Below the pieces are notes generated by a model that saw nothing but the letters and a program-made list of their open reading frames with translations, ran no database searches and was not told the DNA's origin. Positions 1-12,219 of a DNA stretch of 64,000 bases are shown piece after piece. A program made the position numbers and the translations under genes. The first letter of the stretch is position 1. Each line of letters opens with the position of its first letter. The stretch covers positions 186,001 through 250,000 of the forward strand of contig JAKSZU010000132.1 in the NCBI GenBank assembly GCA_026018925.1, written 5' to 3'. The stretch comes from Tupaia tana (taxonomy: Eukaryota; Chordata; Mammalia; Scandentia; Tupaiidae).

Positions 1-16
1 TACAAGGCCAGAGGGG
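1..16 (+). repeat. Partial monomer at left edge
   Basis: The last 16 bases of a monomer, ending in the conserved gccagagggg, show that the array continues to the left of the window. Confidence 0.9.
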
Positions 17-2830
17 CTCCCTACCACAAAAGCTTTGCTTGCTGGAGGCTGAATTATGAGTAGAAAATCTTCATTTCGCCTGTGCCCTGAAATATCTTGT
101 ACGCAGTATCCATGTTGAATCTTCTCAGAGAATGGCTCATCTCTCCTGCCTGGGAGAAAGGAGCAGAAGGGCTTATTAACAAAACAAAAGATGGAGCTGA
201 GAGTCAGAGAGAAATTCTACCTTTAAAAAAATCTTAAAAGGAAAAATTACCAAAAAAATGAGGAGACAGGAGCAGAGAGAGACTGAGACCTCAGAGACAC
301 AGAGACAGGGATAGAAGGCCAGAGGGGCTCCCTACCCCAAATCTTTGCTTGCTGGAGGCTGAATTATGAGTAGAAAATCTTCATTTCGCCTGTGCCCTGA
401 AATATCTAGTTCCCAGTATCCATGTGGAAACTTCTCAGAGAATGGCTCAACTCTCCTGCCTGGGAGAAAGGAGCAGAAGGGCTTATTAACAAAACAAAAG
501 ATGGAGCTGAGAGCCAGAGAGAAATTCTACCTTTAAAATTATCGTAAAAAGGAAAAATTACCAAAAAAAAATGAGGAGACAGGAGCAGAGAGAGACAGAG
601 ACCTCAGAGACACAGAGACAGGGATAGAAGGCTAGAGGGGCTCCCTACCACACTAGCTGTGCTTGCTGGAGGCTGAATTATGAGTAGAAAATCTTCATTT
701 CGCCTGTGCCCTGAAATATCTAGTTCCCAGTATCCATGTGGAATCTTCTCAGAGACTAGCTCAACTCTCCTGCCTGGGAGAAAGTAGCAGAAGGGCTTAT
801 TAACAAAACAAAAGATGGAGCTGAGAGCCAGAGAGAAATTCTACCTTTAAAAATATCGTAAAAAGAAAAAATTACCAAAAAAAAATGAGGAGACAGGACC
901 AGAAAGAGACAGTGACCTCAGAGACACAGAGAAAGGGATAGAAGGCCAGAGGGGCTCCCTACCACAAAAGCTTTGCTTGCTGGAGGCTGAATTATGAGTA
1001 GAAAATCTTCATTTCGCCTGTGCCCTGAAATATCTAGTTCCCAGTATCCATGTGGAATCTTTTCAGAGAATGGCTCAACTCTCCTGCCTGGGAGAAAGTA
1101 GCAGAAGGGCTTATTAACAAAACAAAAGATGGAGCTGAGAGCCAGAGAAATTCTACCTTTAAAAATATCGTAAAAAGGAAAATTACCAAAAATAAATGAG
1201 GAGACAGGAGCAGAGAGAGACAGAGAACTCAGAGACACAGAGACAGGGATAGAAGGCCAGAGGGGCTCCCTACCACACTAGCTTTGCTTGCTGGAGGCTG
1301 AATTTTGAGTAGAAAATCTTCATTTCGCCTGTGCCCTGAAATATCTAGTTCCCAGTATCCATGTGGAATCTTCTCAGAGAATGGCTCAACTCTCCTGCCT
1401 GGGAGAAAGTAGCAGAAGGGCTTATTAACAAAACAAAAGATGAAGCTGAGAGCCAGAGAGAAATTCTACCTTTAAAAATATCGTAAAAATGCAAAATTAA
1501 CAAAAAAAAAATGAGGAGACAGGAGCAGATAGAGACAGAGACCTCAGAGACACAGAGACAGGGATAGAAGGCCAGAGGGGCTCCCTACCACACTAGCTTT
1601 GCTTGCTGGAGGCTGAATTATGAGTAGAAAATCTTCATTTCGCCTGTGCCCTGAAATATCTAGTTCGCAGTATCCATGTGGAATATTCTCAGAGAATGGC
1701 TCAACTCTCCTGCCTGGGAGAAAGGAGCAGAAGGGCTTATTAACAAAACAAAAGATGGAGCTGAGAGCCAGAGAGAAATTCTACCTTTAAAAAAATCGTA
1801 AAAAGGAAAAATTACCAAAAAATGAGGAGACAGGAGCAGAGAGAGACAGAGACCTCAGAGACACAGAGACAGGAATAGAAGGCCAGAGGGGCTCCCTACC
1901 ACACTAGCTTTGCTTGCTGGAGGCTGAATTATGAGTAGAAAATCTTCATTTCGCCTGTGCCCTGAAATATCTTGTTCGCAGTATCCATGTGGAATATTCT
2001 CAGAAAATGGCTCAACTCTCCTGCCTGGGAGAAAGGAGCAGAAGGGCTTATTAACAAAACAAAAGATGGAGCTGAGAGCCAGAGAGAAATTCTATCTTTA
2101 AAAAAATCGTAAAAAGGAAAAATTAATAAAAAAAAATGAGGAGACAGGAGCAGAGTGAGACAGAGACCTCAGAGACACAGAGACAGGGATAGAAGGTCAG
2201 AGGGGCTCCCTACCACACTAGCTTTGCTTGCTGGAGGCTGAATTATGAGTAGAAAATCTTCATTACGCCTGTGCCCTGAAATATCTAGTTTCCAGTATGC
2301 ATGTGGAAACTTCTCAGAGAATGGCTCATCTCTCCTGCCTGGGAGAAAGGAGCAGAAGGGCTTATTAACAAAACAAAAGATGAAGCTGAGATCCAGAGAG
2401 AAATTCTTCCTTTAAAAAATCGTAAAAAGGAAAAATTACCAAAAAAATGTGGAGACAGGAGCAGAGAGAGACAGAGACCTCAGAGACACAGAGACAGGGA
2501 TAGAAGGCCAGAGGGGCTCCCTACCACACTATATTTGCTTGCTGGAGGCTGAATTATGAGTAGAAAATCTTCATTTCGCCTGTGCCCTGAAATATCTAGT
2601 TCCCAGTATCCATGTGGAATCTTCTCAGAGAATGGCTCAACTCTCCTGCCTGGGAGAAAGGAGCAGAAGGGCTTATTAACAAAACAAAAGATGGAGCTGA
2701 GAGCCAGAGAGAAATTCTACCTTTAAAAAAATCGTAAAAAGGAAAAAATTACCAAAACAAATGAGGAGACAGGAGCAGAGATAGACAGAGACCTCAGAGA
2801 CACAGAGACAGGGATAGAAGGCCAGAGGGG
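17..2830 (+). repeat. HOR family A, copy 1 (9 monomers)
   Basis: Nine monomers starting at 17, 328, 641, 955, 1266, 1581, 1892, 2206 and 2517. Diagnostic variants are: A1 tacgcagtatcc with catgttgaatc; A2 ctaccccaaatc; A3 gagactagctc with aaagtagcag; A4 accacaaaagc with cagtgacctc; A7 gagtgagacag; A8 cattacgcctg with agtatgcatg. The next unit begins 2814 bp later with the same series. Monomers within the unit differ clearly from each other, while the two units match almost perfectly, which defines a higher-order repeat. Confidence 0.93.
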
Positions 2831-5018
2831 CTCCCTACCACAAAAGCTTTGCTTGCTGGAGGCTGAATTATGAGTAGAAAATCTTCATTTCGCCTGTGCC
2901 CTGAAATATCTTGTACGCAGTATCCATGTTGAATCTTCTCAGAGAATGGCTCATCTCTCCTGCCTGGGAGAAAGGAGCAGAAGGGCTTATTAACAAAACA
3001 AAAGATGGAGCTGAGAGTCAGAGAGAAATTCTACCTTTAAAAAAATCTTAAAAGGAAAAATTACCAAAAAAATGAGGAGACAGGAGCAGAGAGAGACAGA
3101 GACCTCAGAGACACAGAGACAGGGATAGAAGGCCAGAGGGGCTCCCTACCCCAAATCTTTGCTTGCTGGAGGCTGAATTATGAGTAGAAAATATTCATTT
3201 CGCCTGTGCCCTGAAATATCTAGTTCCCAGTATCCATGTGGAAACTTCTCAGAGAATGGCTCAACTCTCCTGCCTGGGAGAAAGGAGCAGAAGGGCTTAT
3301 TAACAAAACAAAAGATGGAGCTGAGAGCCAGAGAGAAATTCTACCTTTAAAATTATCGTAAAAAGGAAAAATTACCAAAAAAAAATGAGGAGACAGGAGC
3401 AGAGAGAGACAGAGACCTCAGAGACACAGAGACAGGGATAGAAGGCTAGAGGGGCTCCCTACCACACTAGCTTTGCTTGCTGGAGGCTGAATTATGAGTA
3501 GAAAATCTTCATTTCGCCTGTGCCCTGAAATATCTAGTTCCCAGTATCCATGTGGAATCTTCTCAGAGACTAGCTCAACTCTCCTGCCTGGGAGAAAGTA
3601 GCAGAAGGGCTTATTAACAAAACAAAAGATGGAGCTGAGAGCCAGAGAGAAATTCTACCTTTAAAAATATCGTAAAAAGGAAAAATTACCAAAAAAAAAT
3701 GAGGAGACAGGACCAGAAAGAGACAGTGACCTCAGAGACACAGAGAAAGGGATAGAAGGCCAGAGGGGCTCCCTACCACAAAAGCTTTGCTTGCTGGAGG
3801 CTGAATTATGAGTAGAAAATCTTCATTTCGCCTGTGCCCTGAAATATCTAGTTCCCAGTATCCATGTGGAATCTTTTCAGAGAATGGCTCAACTCTCCTG
3901 CCTGGGAGAAAGTAGCAGAAGGGCTTATTAACAAAACAAAAGATGGAGCTGAGAGCCAGAGAAATTCTACCTTTAAAAATATCGTAAAAAGGAAAATTAC
4001 CAAAAATAAATGAGGAGACAGGAGCAGAGAGAGACAGAGAACTCAGAGACACAGAGACAGGGATAGAAGGCCAGAGGGGCTCCCTACCACACTAGCTTTG
4101 CTTGCTGGAGGCTGAATTATGAGTAGAAAATCTTCATTTCGCCTGTGCCCTGAAATATCTTGTTCGCAGTATCCATGTGGAATATTCTCAGAAAATGGCT
4201 CAACTCTCCTGCCTGGGAGAAAGGAGCAGAAGGGCTTATTAACAAAACAAAAGATGGAGCTGAGAGCCAGAGAGAAATTCTATCTTTAAAAAAATCGTAA
4301 AAAGGAAAAATTAATAAAAAAAAATGAGGAGACAGGAGCAGAGTGAGACAGAGACCTCAGAGACACAGAGACAGGGATAGAAGGTCAGAGGGGCTCCCTA
4401 CCACACTAGCTTTGCTTGCTGGAGGCTGAATTATGAGTAGAAAATCTTCATTACGCCTGTGCCCTGAAATATCTAGTTTCCAGTATGCATGTGGAAACTT
4501 CTCAGAGAATGGCTCATCTCTCCTGCCTGGGAGAAAGGAGCAGAAGGGCTTATTAACAAAACAAAAGATGGAGCTGAGATCCAGAGAGAAATTCTTCCTT
4601 TAAAAAATCGTAAAAAGGAAAAATTACCAAAAAAATGTGGAGACAGGAGCAGAGAGAGACAGAGACCTCAGAGACACAGAGACAGGGATAGAAGGCCAGA
4701 GGGGCTCCCTACCACACTATATTTGCTTGCTGGAGGCTGAATTATGAGTAGAAAATCTTCATTTCGCCTGTGCCCTGAAATATCTAGTTCCCAGTATCCA
4801 TGTGGAATCTTCTCAGAGAATGGCTCAACTCTCCTGCCTGGGAGAAAGGAGCAGAAGGGCTTATTAACAAAACAAAAGATGGAGCTGAGAGCCAGAGAGA
4901 AATTCTACCTTTAAAAAAATCGTAAAAAGGAAAAAATTACCAAAACAAATGAGGAGACAGGAGCAGACATAGACAGAGACCTCAGAGACACAGAGACAGG
5001 GATAGAAGGCCAGAGGGG
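2831..5018 (+). repeat. HOR family A, copy 2 (7 monomers, two missing)
   Basis: Monomers at 2831, 3142, 3455 and 3769 match A1-A4 with an offset of 2814 bp. Monomers at 4080, 4394 and 4705 match A7-A9 with an offset of 2188 bp. The equivalents of A5 and A6 (1266-1891) are therefore absent, and A4 joins directly to A7 in monomer register. The two copies differ at only a few bases where they align, for example near 281, where copy 1 has gactgagacc. Confidence 0.93.
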
Positions 5019-5644
5019 CTCCCTACCCCAAATCTTTGCTTGCTGGAGGCTGAATTATGAGTAGAAAATCTTCATTTCGCCTGTTCCCTGAAATATCTAG
5101 TTCCCAGTGTCCATGTGGAAACTTCTCAGAGAATGGCTCAACTCTCCTGCCTGGGAGAAAGGAGCAGAAGGGCTTATTAACAAAACAAAAGATGGAGCTG
5201 AGAGCCAGAGAGAAATTCTACCTTTAAAATTATCCTAAAAATGAAAAATTACCAAAAAAAATGAGGAGACAGGAGCAGAGAGAGACAGAGACCTCAGAGA
5301 CACAGAGACAGGGATAGAAGGCCAGAGGGGCTCCCTACCACACTAGCTTTGCTTGCTGGAGGCTGAATTATGAGTAGAAAATCTTCATTTCGCCTGTGCC
5401 CTGAAATATCTAGTTCCCAGTATCCATGTGGAATCTTCTCAGAGACTAGCTCAACTCTCCTGCCTGGGAGAAAGTAGCAGAAGGGCTGATTAACAAAACA
5501 AAAGATGGAGCTGAGAGCCAGAGAGAAATTCTACTTTTAAAAATATCGTAAAAAGGAAAAATTACCAAAAAAACATGAGGAGACAGGAGCAGAAAGAGAC
5601 AGAGAACTCAGAGACACAGAGAAAGGGATAGAAGGCCAGAGGGG
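5019..5644 (+). repeat. HOR family A, fragment (A2-A3 types)
   Basis: Two monomers carry A2 (ctaccccaaatc) and A3 (gagactagctc, aaagtagcag) markers but are more diverged from copies 1 and 2 than those are from each other (for example gctgattaac, and cagtgtccatg in the A2-type monomer). The next monomer (5645) begins with the A4 marker accacaaaagc and then switches to another type. Confidence 0.85.
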
Positions 5645-8600
5645 CTCCCTACCACAAAAGCTTTGCTTGCTGGAGGCTGAATTATGAGTAGAAAATCTTA
5701 ACTTCTCCTGTCCCCTGAAATATCTAGTTCCGAGTATCCATGTGGAAACTTCTCAGAGAATGGCTCAACTTTCCTGCCTGGGAGAAAGGAGCAGAAGGGC
5801 TTATTAACAAAACAAAAGATGGAGCTGAGAGCCAGAGGGAAATTCTAACTTTAAAAAAATCGTAAAAAGGAAAAATTACCAAAAAAAATGAGGAGACAGG
5901 AGCAGAGAGAGACAGAGACCTCAGAGACACAGAGACAGGGATAGAAGGCCAGAGGGGCTCCCTACCACACTAGCTTTGCTTGCTGGAGGATGAATTATGA
6001 GTAGAAAATCTTCATTTCGCCTGTTCCCTGAAATATCTAGTTCCCAGTATCCATGTGGAATCTTCTCATAGAATGGCTCAACTCTCCTGCCTGGGAGAAA
6101 GGAGCAGAAGGGCTTATTAACAAAACAAAAGAAGGAGCTGAGAGCCAGAGAGAAATTCTACCTTTAGAAAAATCGTAAAAATGAAAAATTAACAAAAAAA
6201 TTGAGGAGACAGGAGCAGAGAGAGACAGAGAACTCAGAGACATAGAGACAGGGATAGAAGGCCAGAGGGGCTCCCTACCACACTAGCTTTGCTTGCTGGA
6301 GGCTGAATTATGAGTAGAAAATCTTCATTTCGCCTGTGCCCTGAAATATCTAGTTCCAAGTATCCATGTGGAATCTTCTCAGAGAATGGCTCAACTCTCC
6401 TGCCTGGGAGAAAGGATCAGAAGGGCTTATTAACAAAACAAAAGAAGGAGCTGAGAGCCAGAGAGAAATTCTACCTTTAGAAAAATCGTAAAAATGAAAA
6501 ATTAACAAAAAAATTGAGGAGACAGGAGCAGAGAGAGACAGAGAACTCAGAGACACAGAGACAGGGATAGAAGGCCAGAGGGGCTCCCTACCACACTAGC
6601 TTTGCTTGCTGGAGGCTGAATTATGAGTAGAAAATCTTCATTTCGCCTGTGCCCTGAAATATCTTGTTCCCAGTATCCATGTGGAATCTTCTCAGAGAAT
6701 GGCTCAACTCTCCTGGCTGGGAGAAAGGAGCAGAAGGGCTTATTAACAAAACAAAAGATGGAGCTGAGAGCCAGAGAGAAATTCTACCTTTAAAAAAATC
6801 GTAAAAAGTAAAAATTACCAAAAAAAATGATGAGACAGGAGCAGAGAGAGACAGAGACCTCAGAGACACAGAGACAGGGATAGAAGGCCAGAGGGGCTCC
6901 CTACCACACTAGCTTTGCTTGCTGGAGGCTGAATTATGAGTAGAAAATCTTAACTTCGCCTGTCCCCTGAAATATCTAGTTCCGAGTATCCATGTGGAAT
7001 CTTCTCAGAGAATGGCTCAACTCTCCTGCCTGGGAGAAAGGAGCAGAAGGGCTTATTAACAAAACAAAAGATGGAGCTGAGAGCCAGAGGGAAATTCTAA
7101 CTTTAAAAAAATCGTAAAAAGGAAAAATTACCAAAAAAAATGAGGAGACAGGAGCAGAGAGAGACAGAGACATCAGAGACACAGAGACCGGGATAGAAGG
7201 CCAGAGGGGCTCCCTACCACACTAGCTTTGCTTGCTGGAGGCTGAATTATGAGTAGAAAATCTTCATTTCGCCTGTGACCTGAAATATCTAGTTCGCAGT
7301 ATCCATGTGGAATATTCTCAGAGAATGGCTCAACTCTCCTGCCTGGGAGAAAGGAGCAGAAGGGATTATTAACAAAACAAAAGATGGAGCTGAGAGCCAG
7401 AGAGAAATTCTACGTTTAAATAATCTTAAAAAGGAACAATTACTAAAAATAAATGAGGAGACAGGAGCAGGGAGAGAAAGAGACCTCAGAGACACAGAGA
7501 CAGGGATAGAAGGCCAGAGGGGCTCCCTACCACACTAGCTTTGCTTGCTGGAGGCTGAATTATGAGTAGAAAATCTTCATTTCGCCTGTGCCCTGAAATA
7601 TCTAGTTCCCAGTATCCATGTGGAATCTTCTCAGAGACTAGCTCAACTCTCCTGCCTGGGAGAAAGTAGCAGAAGGGCTGATTAACAAACCAAAAGATGG
7701 AGCTGAGAGCCAGAGAGAAATTCTACTTTTAAAAATATCGTAAAAAGGAAAAATTACCAAAAAAAAATGAGGAGACAGGAGCAGATAGAGACAGAGACCT
7801 CAGAGACACAGAGAAAGGGATAGAAGGCCAGAGGGGCTCCCTACCACAAAAGCTTTGCTTGCTGGAGGCTGAATTATGAGTAGAAAATCTTCATTTCGCC
7901 TGTGCCCTGAAATATCTAGTTCCCAGTATCCATGTGGAATCTTCTCAGAGAATGGCTCAACTCTCCTGCCTGGGAGAAAGTAGCAGAAGTGCTTATTAAC
8001 AAAACAAATGATGGAGCTGAGAGCGAGAGAGAAATTCTACCTTTAAAAATATAGTAAAAAGGAAAAATTACCAAAAAAAAAATGAGGAGACAGGAGCAGA
8101 GAGAGACAGAGACCTCAGAGACACAGAGAAAGGGATAGAAGTCCAGAGGGGCTCCCTACCACACTAGCTTTGCTTGCTGGAGGCTGAATTATGAGTAGAA
8201 AATCTTCATATCGCCTGTGCCCTGAAATATCATGTTCCCAGTATCCATGTGGAACCTTCTCAGAGAATGGCTCAACTCTCCTGCCTGGGAGAAAGGAGCA
8301 GAAGGGCTTATTAACAAAACAAAAGATGGAGCTGAGAGCCAGAGAGAAATTCTACCTTTAAAAATATCTTAAAAAGGAAAATTACCAAAAATAAATGAGG
8401 AGACAGGAGCAGAGAGAGACAGAGAACTCAGAGACACAGAGACAGTGATAGAAGGCCAGAGGGGCTCCCTACCACACTAGCTTTGCTTGCTGGAGGCTGA
8501 ATTATGAGTAGAAAATCTTCATTTCGCCTGTGCCCTGAAATATCTTGTTCCCATTATCCATGTGGAATCTTCTCAGAGAATGGCTCAACTCTCCTGCCTG

Positions 8601-9402
8601 GGAGAAAGGAGCAGAAGGGCTTATTAACAAAACAAAAGATGGAGCTGAGAGCCAGAGAGAAATTCTACCTTTAAAAAAATCTTAAAAAGGAAAAATTACC
8701 AAAAAAAATGAGGAGACAGGAGCAGAGAGGGACAGAGACCTCAGAGACACAGAGACAGGTATAGAAGGCCAGAGGGGCTCCCTACCACACTACCTTTGCT
8801 TGCTGGAGGCTGAATTATGAGTAGAAAATCTTAACTTCGCCTGTCCCCTGAAATATCTAGTTCCGAGTATCCATGTGGAATCTCTCAGAGAATGGCTCAA
8901 CTCTCCTGCCTGGGTGAAAGGAGCAGAAGGGCTTATTAACAAAACAAAAGATGGAGCTGAGAGCCAGAGGGAAATTCTAACTTTAAAAAAATCGTAAAAA
9001 GGAAAAATTACCAAAAAAATTGAGGCGACAGGAGCAGAGAGAGACAGAGACCTCAGAGACACAGAGACAGGGATAGAAGGCCAGAGGGGCTCCCTAGCAC
9101 ACTAGCTTTGCTTGCTGGAAGCTGAATTATGAGTATAAAATCTTCATTTCCCCTGTGACCTTAAATATCTAGTTCCCAGTTTCCATGTGGAATCTTCTCA
9201 TAGAATGGCTCAACTCTCCTGCCTGGGAGAAAGGAGCAGAAGGGCTTATTAACAAAACAAAAGAAGGAGCTGAGAGCCAGAGAGAAATTATACCTTTAAA
9301 AAAATCGTAAAAAGGAAAATTACCAAAAATAAATGAGGAGACAGGAGCAGAGAGAGACAGAGAACTCAGAGACACAGAGACAGGGATAGAAGGCCAGAGG
9401 GG
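5645..9402 (+). repeat. Mixed-type satellite zone (12 monomers)
   Basis: Twelve monomers with no clear internal HOR period. Those at 5645, 6897 and 8778 share aatcttaactt, cctgtcccctg and ttccgagtatcc. Those at 5958 and 6271 are close neighbours sharing ctttagaaaaatcg and ttaacaaaaaaattgagg. Those at 7523 and 7837 are A3- and A4-like. The monomer at 9090 (ctccctagcac, cagtttccatg) recurs at 16290 and 32232. Nothing other than satellite is present. Confidence 0.88.
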
Positions 9403-12219
9403 CTCCCTACCACACTAGCTTTGCTTGCTGGAGGCTGAATTATGAGTACAAAATCTTCATTTCGCCTGTGCCCTGAAATATCTAGTTCCCAGTATCCATG
9501 TGGAATCTTCTCAGAGAATGGCTCAACTCTCCAGCCTGGGAGAAAGTAGCAGAAGGGCTTATTAACAAAACAAAAGATGGAGCTGAGAGCCAGAGAGAAA
9601 TTCTACCTTTAAAATTATCGTAAAAAGGCAAAATTACCAAAAAAAAAAATGAGGAAGCAGGAGCAGAGAGAGACAGAAACCTCAGAGACACAGAGACAGG
9701 GATAGAAGGCCAGAGGGGCTCCCTACCACACTAGCTTTGCTTGCTTGAGGCTGAATTATGAGTAGAAAATCTTCATTTCGCATGTGCCCTGAAATATCTA
9801 TTTCGCAGTATCCATGTGGAATATTCTCAGAGAATGGCTCAACTCTCCTGCCTGGGAGAAAGGAGCAGGAGGGCTTATTAACAAAACAAAAGATGGAGCT
9901 GAGAGCCAGAGAGAAATTCTATCTTTAAAAAAATCGTAAAAAGGAAAAATTAATAAAAAAAAATGAGGAGACAGGAGCAGAGTGAGACAGAGACCTCAGA
10001 GACACAGAGACAGGGATAGAAGGCCAGAGGGGCTCCCTAACACACTAGCTTTGCTTGCTGGAGGCTGAATTATGAGTAGAATATCTTTATTTCGCCTGTT
10101 CCCTGAAATATCTAGTTCCCAGTATCCATGTGGAACCTTCTCAGAGAATGGCTCAACTCTCCTGCCTGGGAGAAAGGAGCAGAAGGGCCTATTAACAAAA
10201 CAAAAGATGGAGCTGAGAGCCAGAGAGAAATTCTACCTTTTAAAAAATCGTAAAAAGAAAAAATTACCAAAAAAATGAGGAGACAGGAGCAGAGAGAGAC
10301 AGAGACCTCAGAGACACAGAGACAGGGATAGAAGGCCAGAGGGGCTCCCTACCACACTAGCTTTGCTTGCTGGAGGCTGAATTATGAGTAGAAAATCTTC
10401 ATTTCGCCTGTTCCCTGAAATATCTAGTTCCCAGTATCCATGTGGAATCTTCTCAGAGAATGGCTCAACTCTCCTGCCTGGGAGAAAGGAGCAGAAGGGC
10501 TTATTAACAAAACAAAAGATGGAGCTGAGAGCCAGAGAGAAATTCTACCTTTAAAAAAATCGTAAAAAGGAAAAATTACCAAAACAAATGAGGAGACAGG
10601 AGCAGAGAGAGACAGAGACGTCAGAGACACAGGGACAGGGATAGAAGGCCAGAGGGGATCCCTACCACACTAGCTTTGCATGCTGGAGGCTGAATTATGA
10701 GTAGAAAATCTTCATTTCGCCTGTTCCCTGAAATATCTTGTTCCCAGTATCCATGTGGAATCTTCTCAGAGAATAGCTCAACTCTCCTGCCTGGGAGAAA
10801 GGAGCAGAAAGGCTTATTAACAAAACAAAAGATGGAACTGAGAGCCAGAGAGAAATTCTACCTTTAAAAAAATCATAAAAAGGAGAAATTACCAAAAAAA
10901 TGAGGAGACAGGAGCAGAGAGAGACAGAGACCTCAGAGACACAGATACAGGGATAGAAGGCCAGAGGGGCTCCCTACCACACTAGCGTTGCTTGCTGGAG
11001 GCTGAATTATGAGTAGAAAATCTGAACTTCGCCTGTCCCCTGTAATATCTAGTTCAGAGTATCCATGTGGAATCTTCTCAGAGAATGGCTCAACTTTCCT
11101 GCCTGGGAGAAAGGAGCAGAAGGGCTTATTAACAAAACAAAAGATGGAGCTGAGAGTCAGAGGGAAATTCTACCTTTAAAAAAATCGTAAAAATAAAAAT
11201 TACCAAAAAAAATGAGGAGAAAGGAGCAGAGAGAGACAGAGACCTCAGAGACACAGAGACAGGGATAGAAGGCCAGAGGGGCTCCCTCCCACACTAGCTT
11301 TGCTTGCTGGAGGCTGAATTATGAGTAGAAAATCGTCATTTCGCATGTGCCCTGAAATATCTAGTTCCCAGTATCCATGTGGAAACTTCTCAGAGAATGG
11401 CTCAACTCTCCTGCCTGGGAGAAAGGAGCAGAAGGGCTTATTAACAAAACAAAAGATGGAGCTGAGAGCCAGAGAGAAATTCTACCTTTAAAAAAATCGT
11501 AAAAAGGAAAAATTACCAAAAAAATGAGGAGACAGGAGCAGAGAGAGACAGAGACCTCAGAGACACAGAGACAGGGATAGAAGGCCAGAGGCGTTCCCTA
11601 CCACACTAACTTTGCTTGCTGGAGGCTGAATTATGAGTATAAAATCTTCATTTTGCCTGTGCCCTGAAATATCTAGTTCCCAGTATCCATGTGGAATCTT
11701 CTCAGAGAATGGCTCAACTCTCCTGCCTGGGAGAAAGGAGCAGAAGGGCTTATTAACAAAACAAAAGATGGAGCTGAGGGCCAGAGAGAAATTCTACCTT
11801 TAAAGGAATCGTAAAAAGGAAAAATTACCAAAAAAAATGAGGAGACAGGAGCAGAGAGAGGCAGAGACCTCAGAGACACAGAGACAGGGATAGAAGGCCA
11901 GAGGGGCTCCCTACCACACTAGCTTTGCTTGCTGGAGGCTGAATTATGAGTAGAAAATCTTCATATCGCCTGTGCCCTGAAATATTAAGTTCCCAGTATC
12001 CATGTGGAATCTTCTCAGAGAATGGCTCAACTCTCCTGCCTGGGAGAAAGGAGCAGAAGGGCTTATTAACAAAACAAAAGATGGAGCTGAGAGCCAGAGA
12101 GAAATTATACCTTTAAAAATATCATAAAAAGGTAAATTACCAAAAATATATGAGGAGACAGGAGCAGAGAGAGACAGAGAACTCAGAGACACAGAGACAG
12201 GGATAGAAGGCAAGAGGGG
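9403..12219 (+). repeat. HOR family B, copy 1 (9 monomers)
   Basis: Monomers start at 9403, 9719, 10033, 10345, 10658, 10970, 11282, 11594 and 11907. Markers are: B1 gaggaagcagg; B2 tatttcgcag with gagtgagacag; B3 tctttatttcgcc; B4 aaaacaaatgagg with cacagggacag; B5 tttgcatgctgg; B6 agcgttgcttg with ctgaacttcgcc. The B1 marker recurs at 12220 after about 2817 bp, giving a nine-monomer period. Confidence 0.9.
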
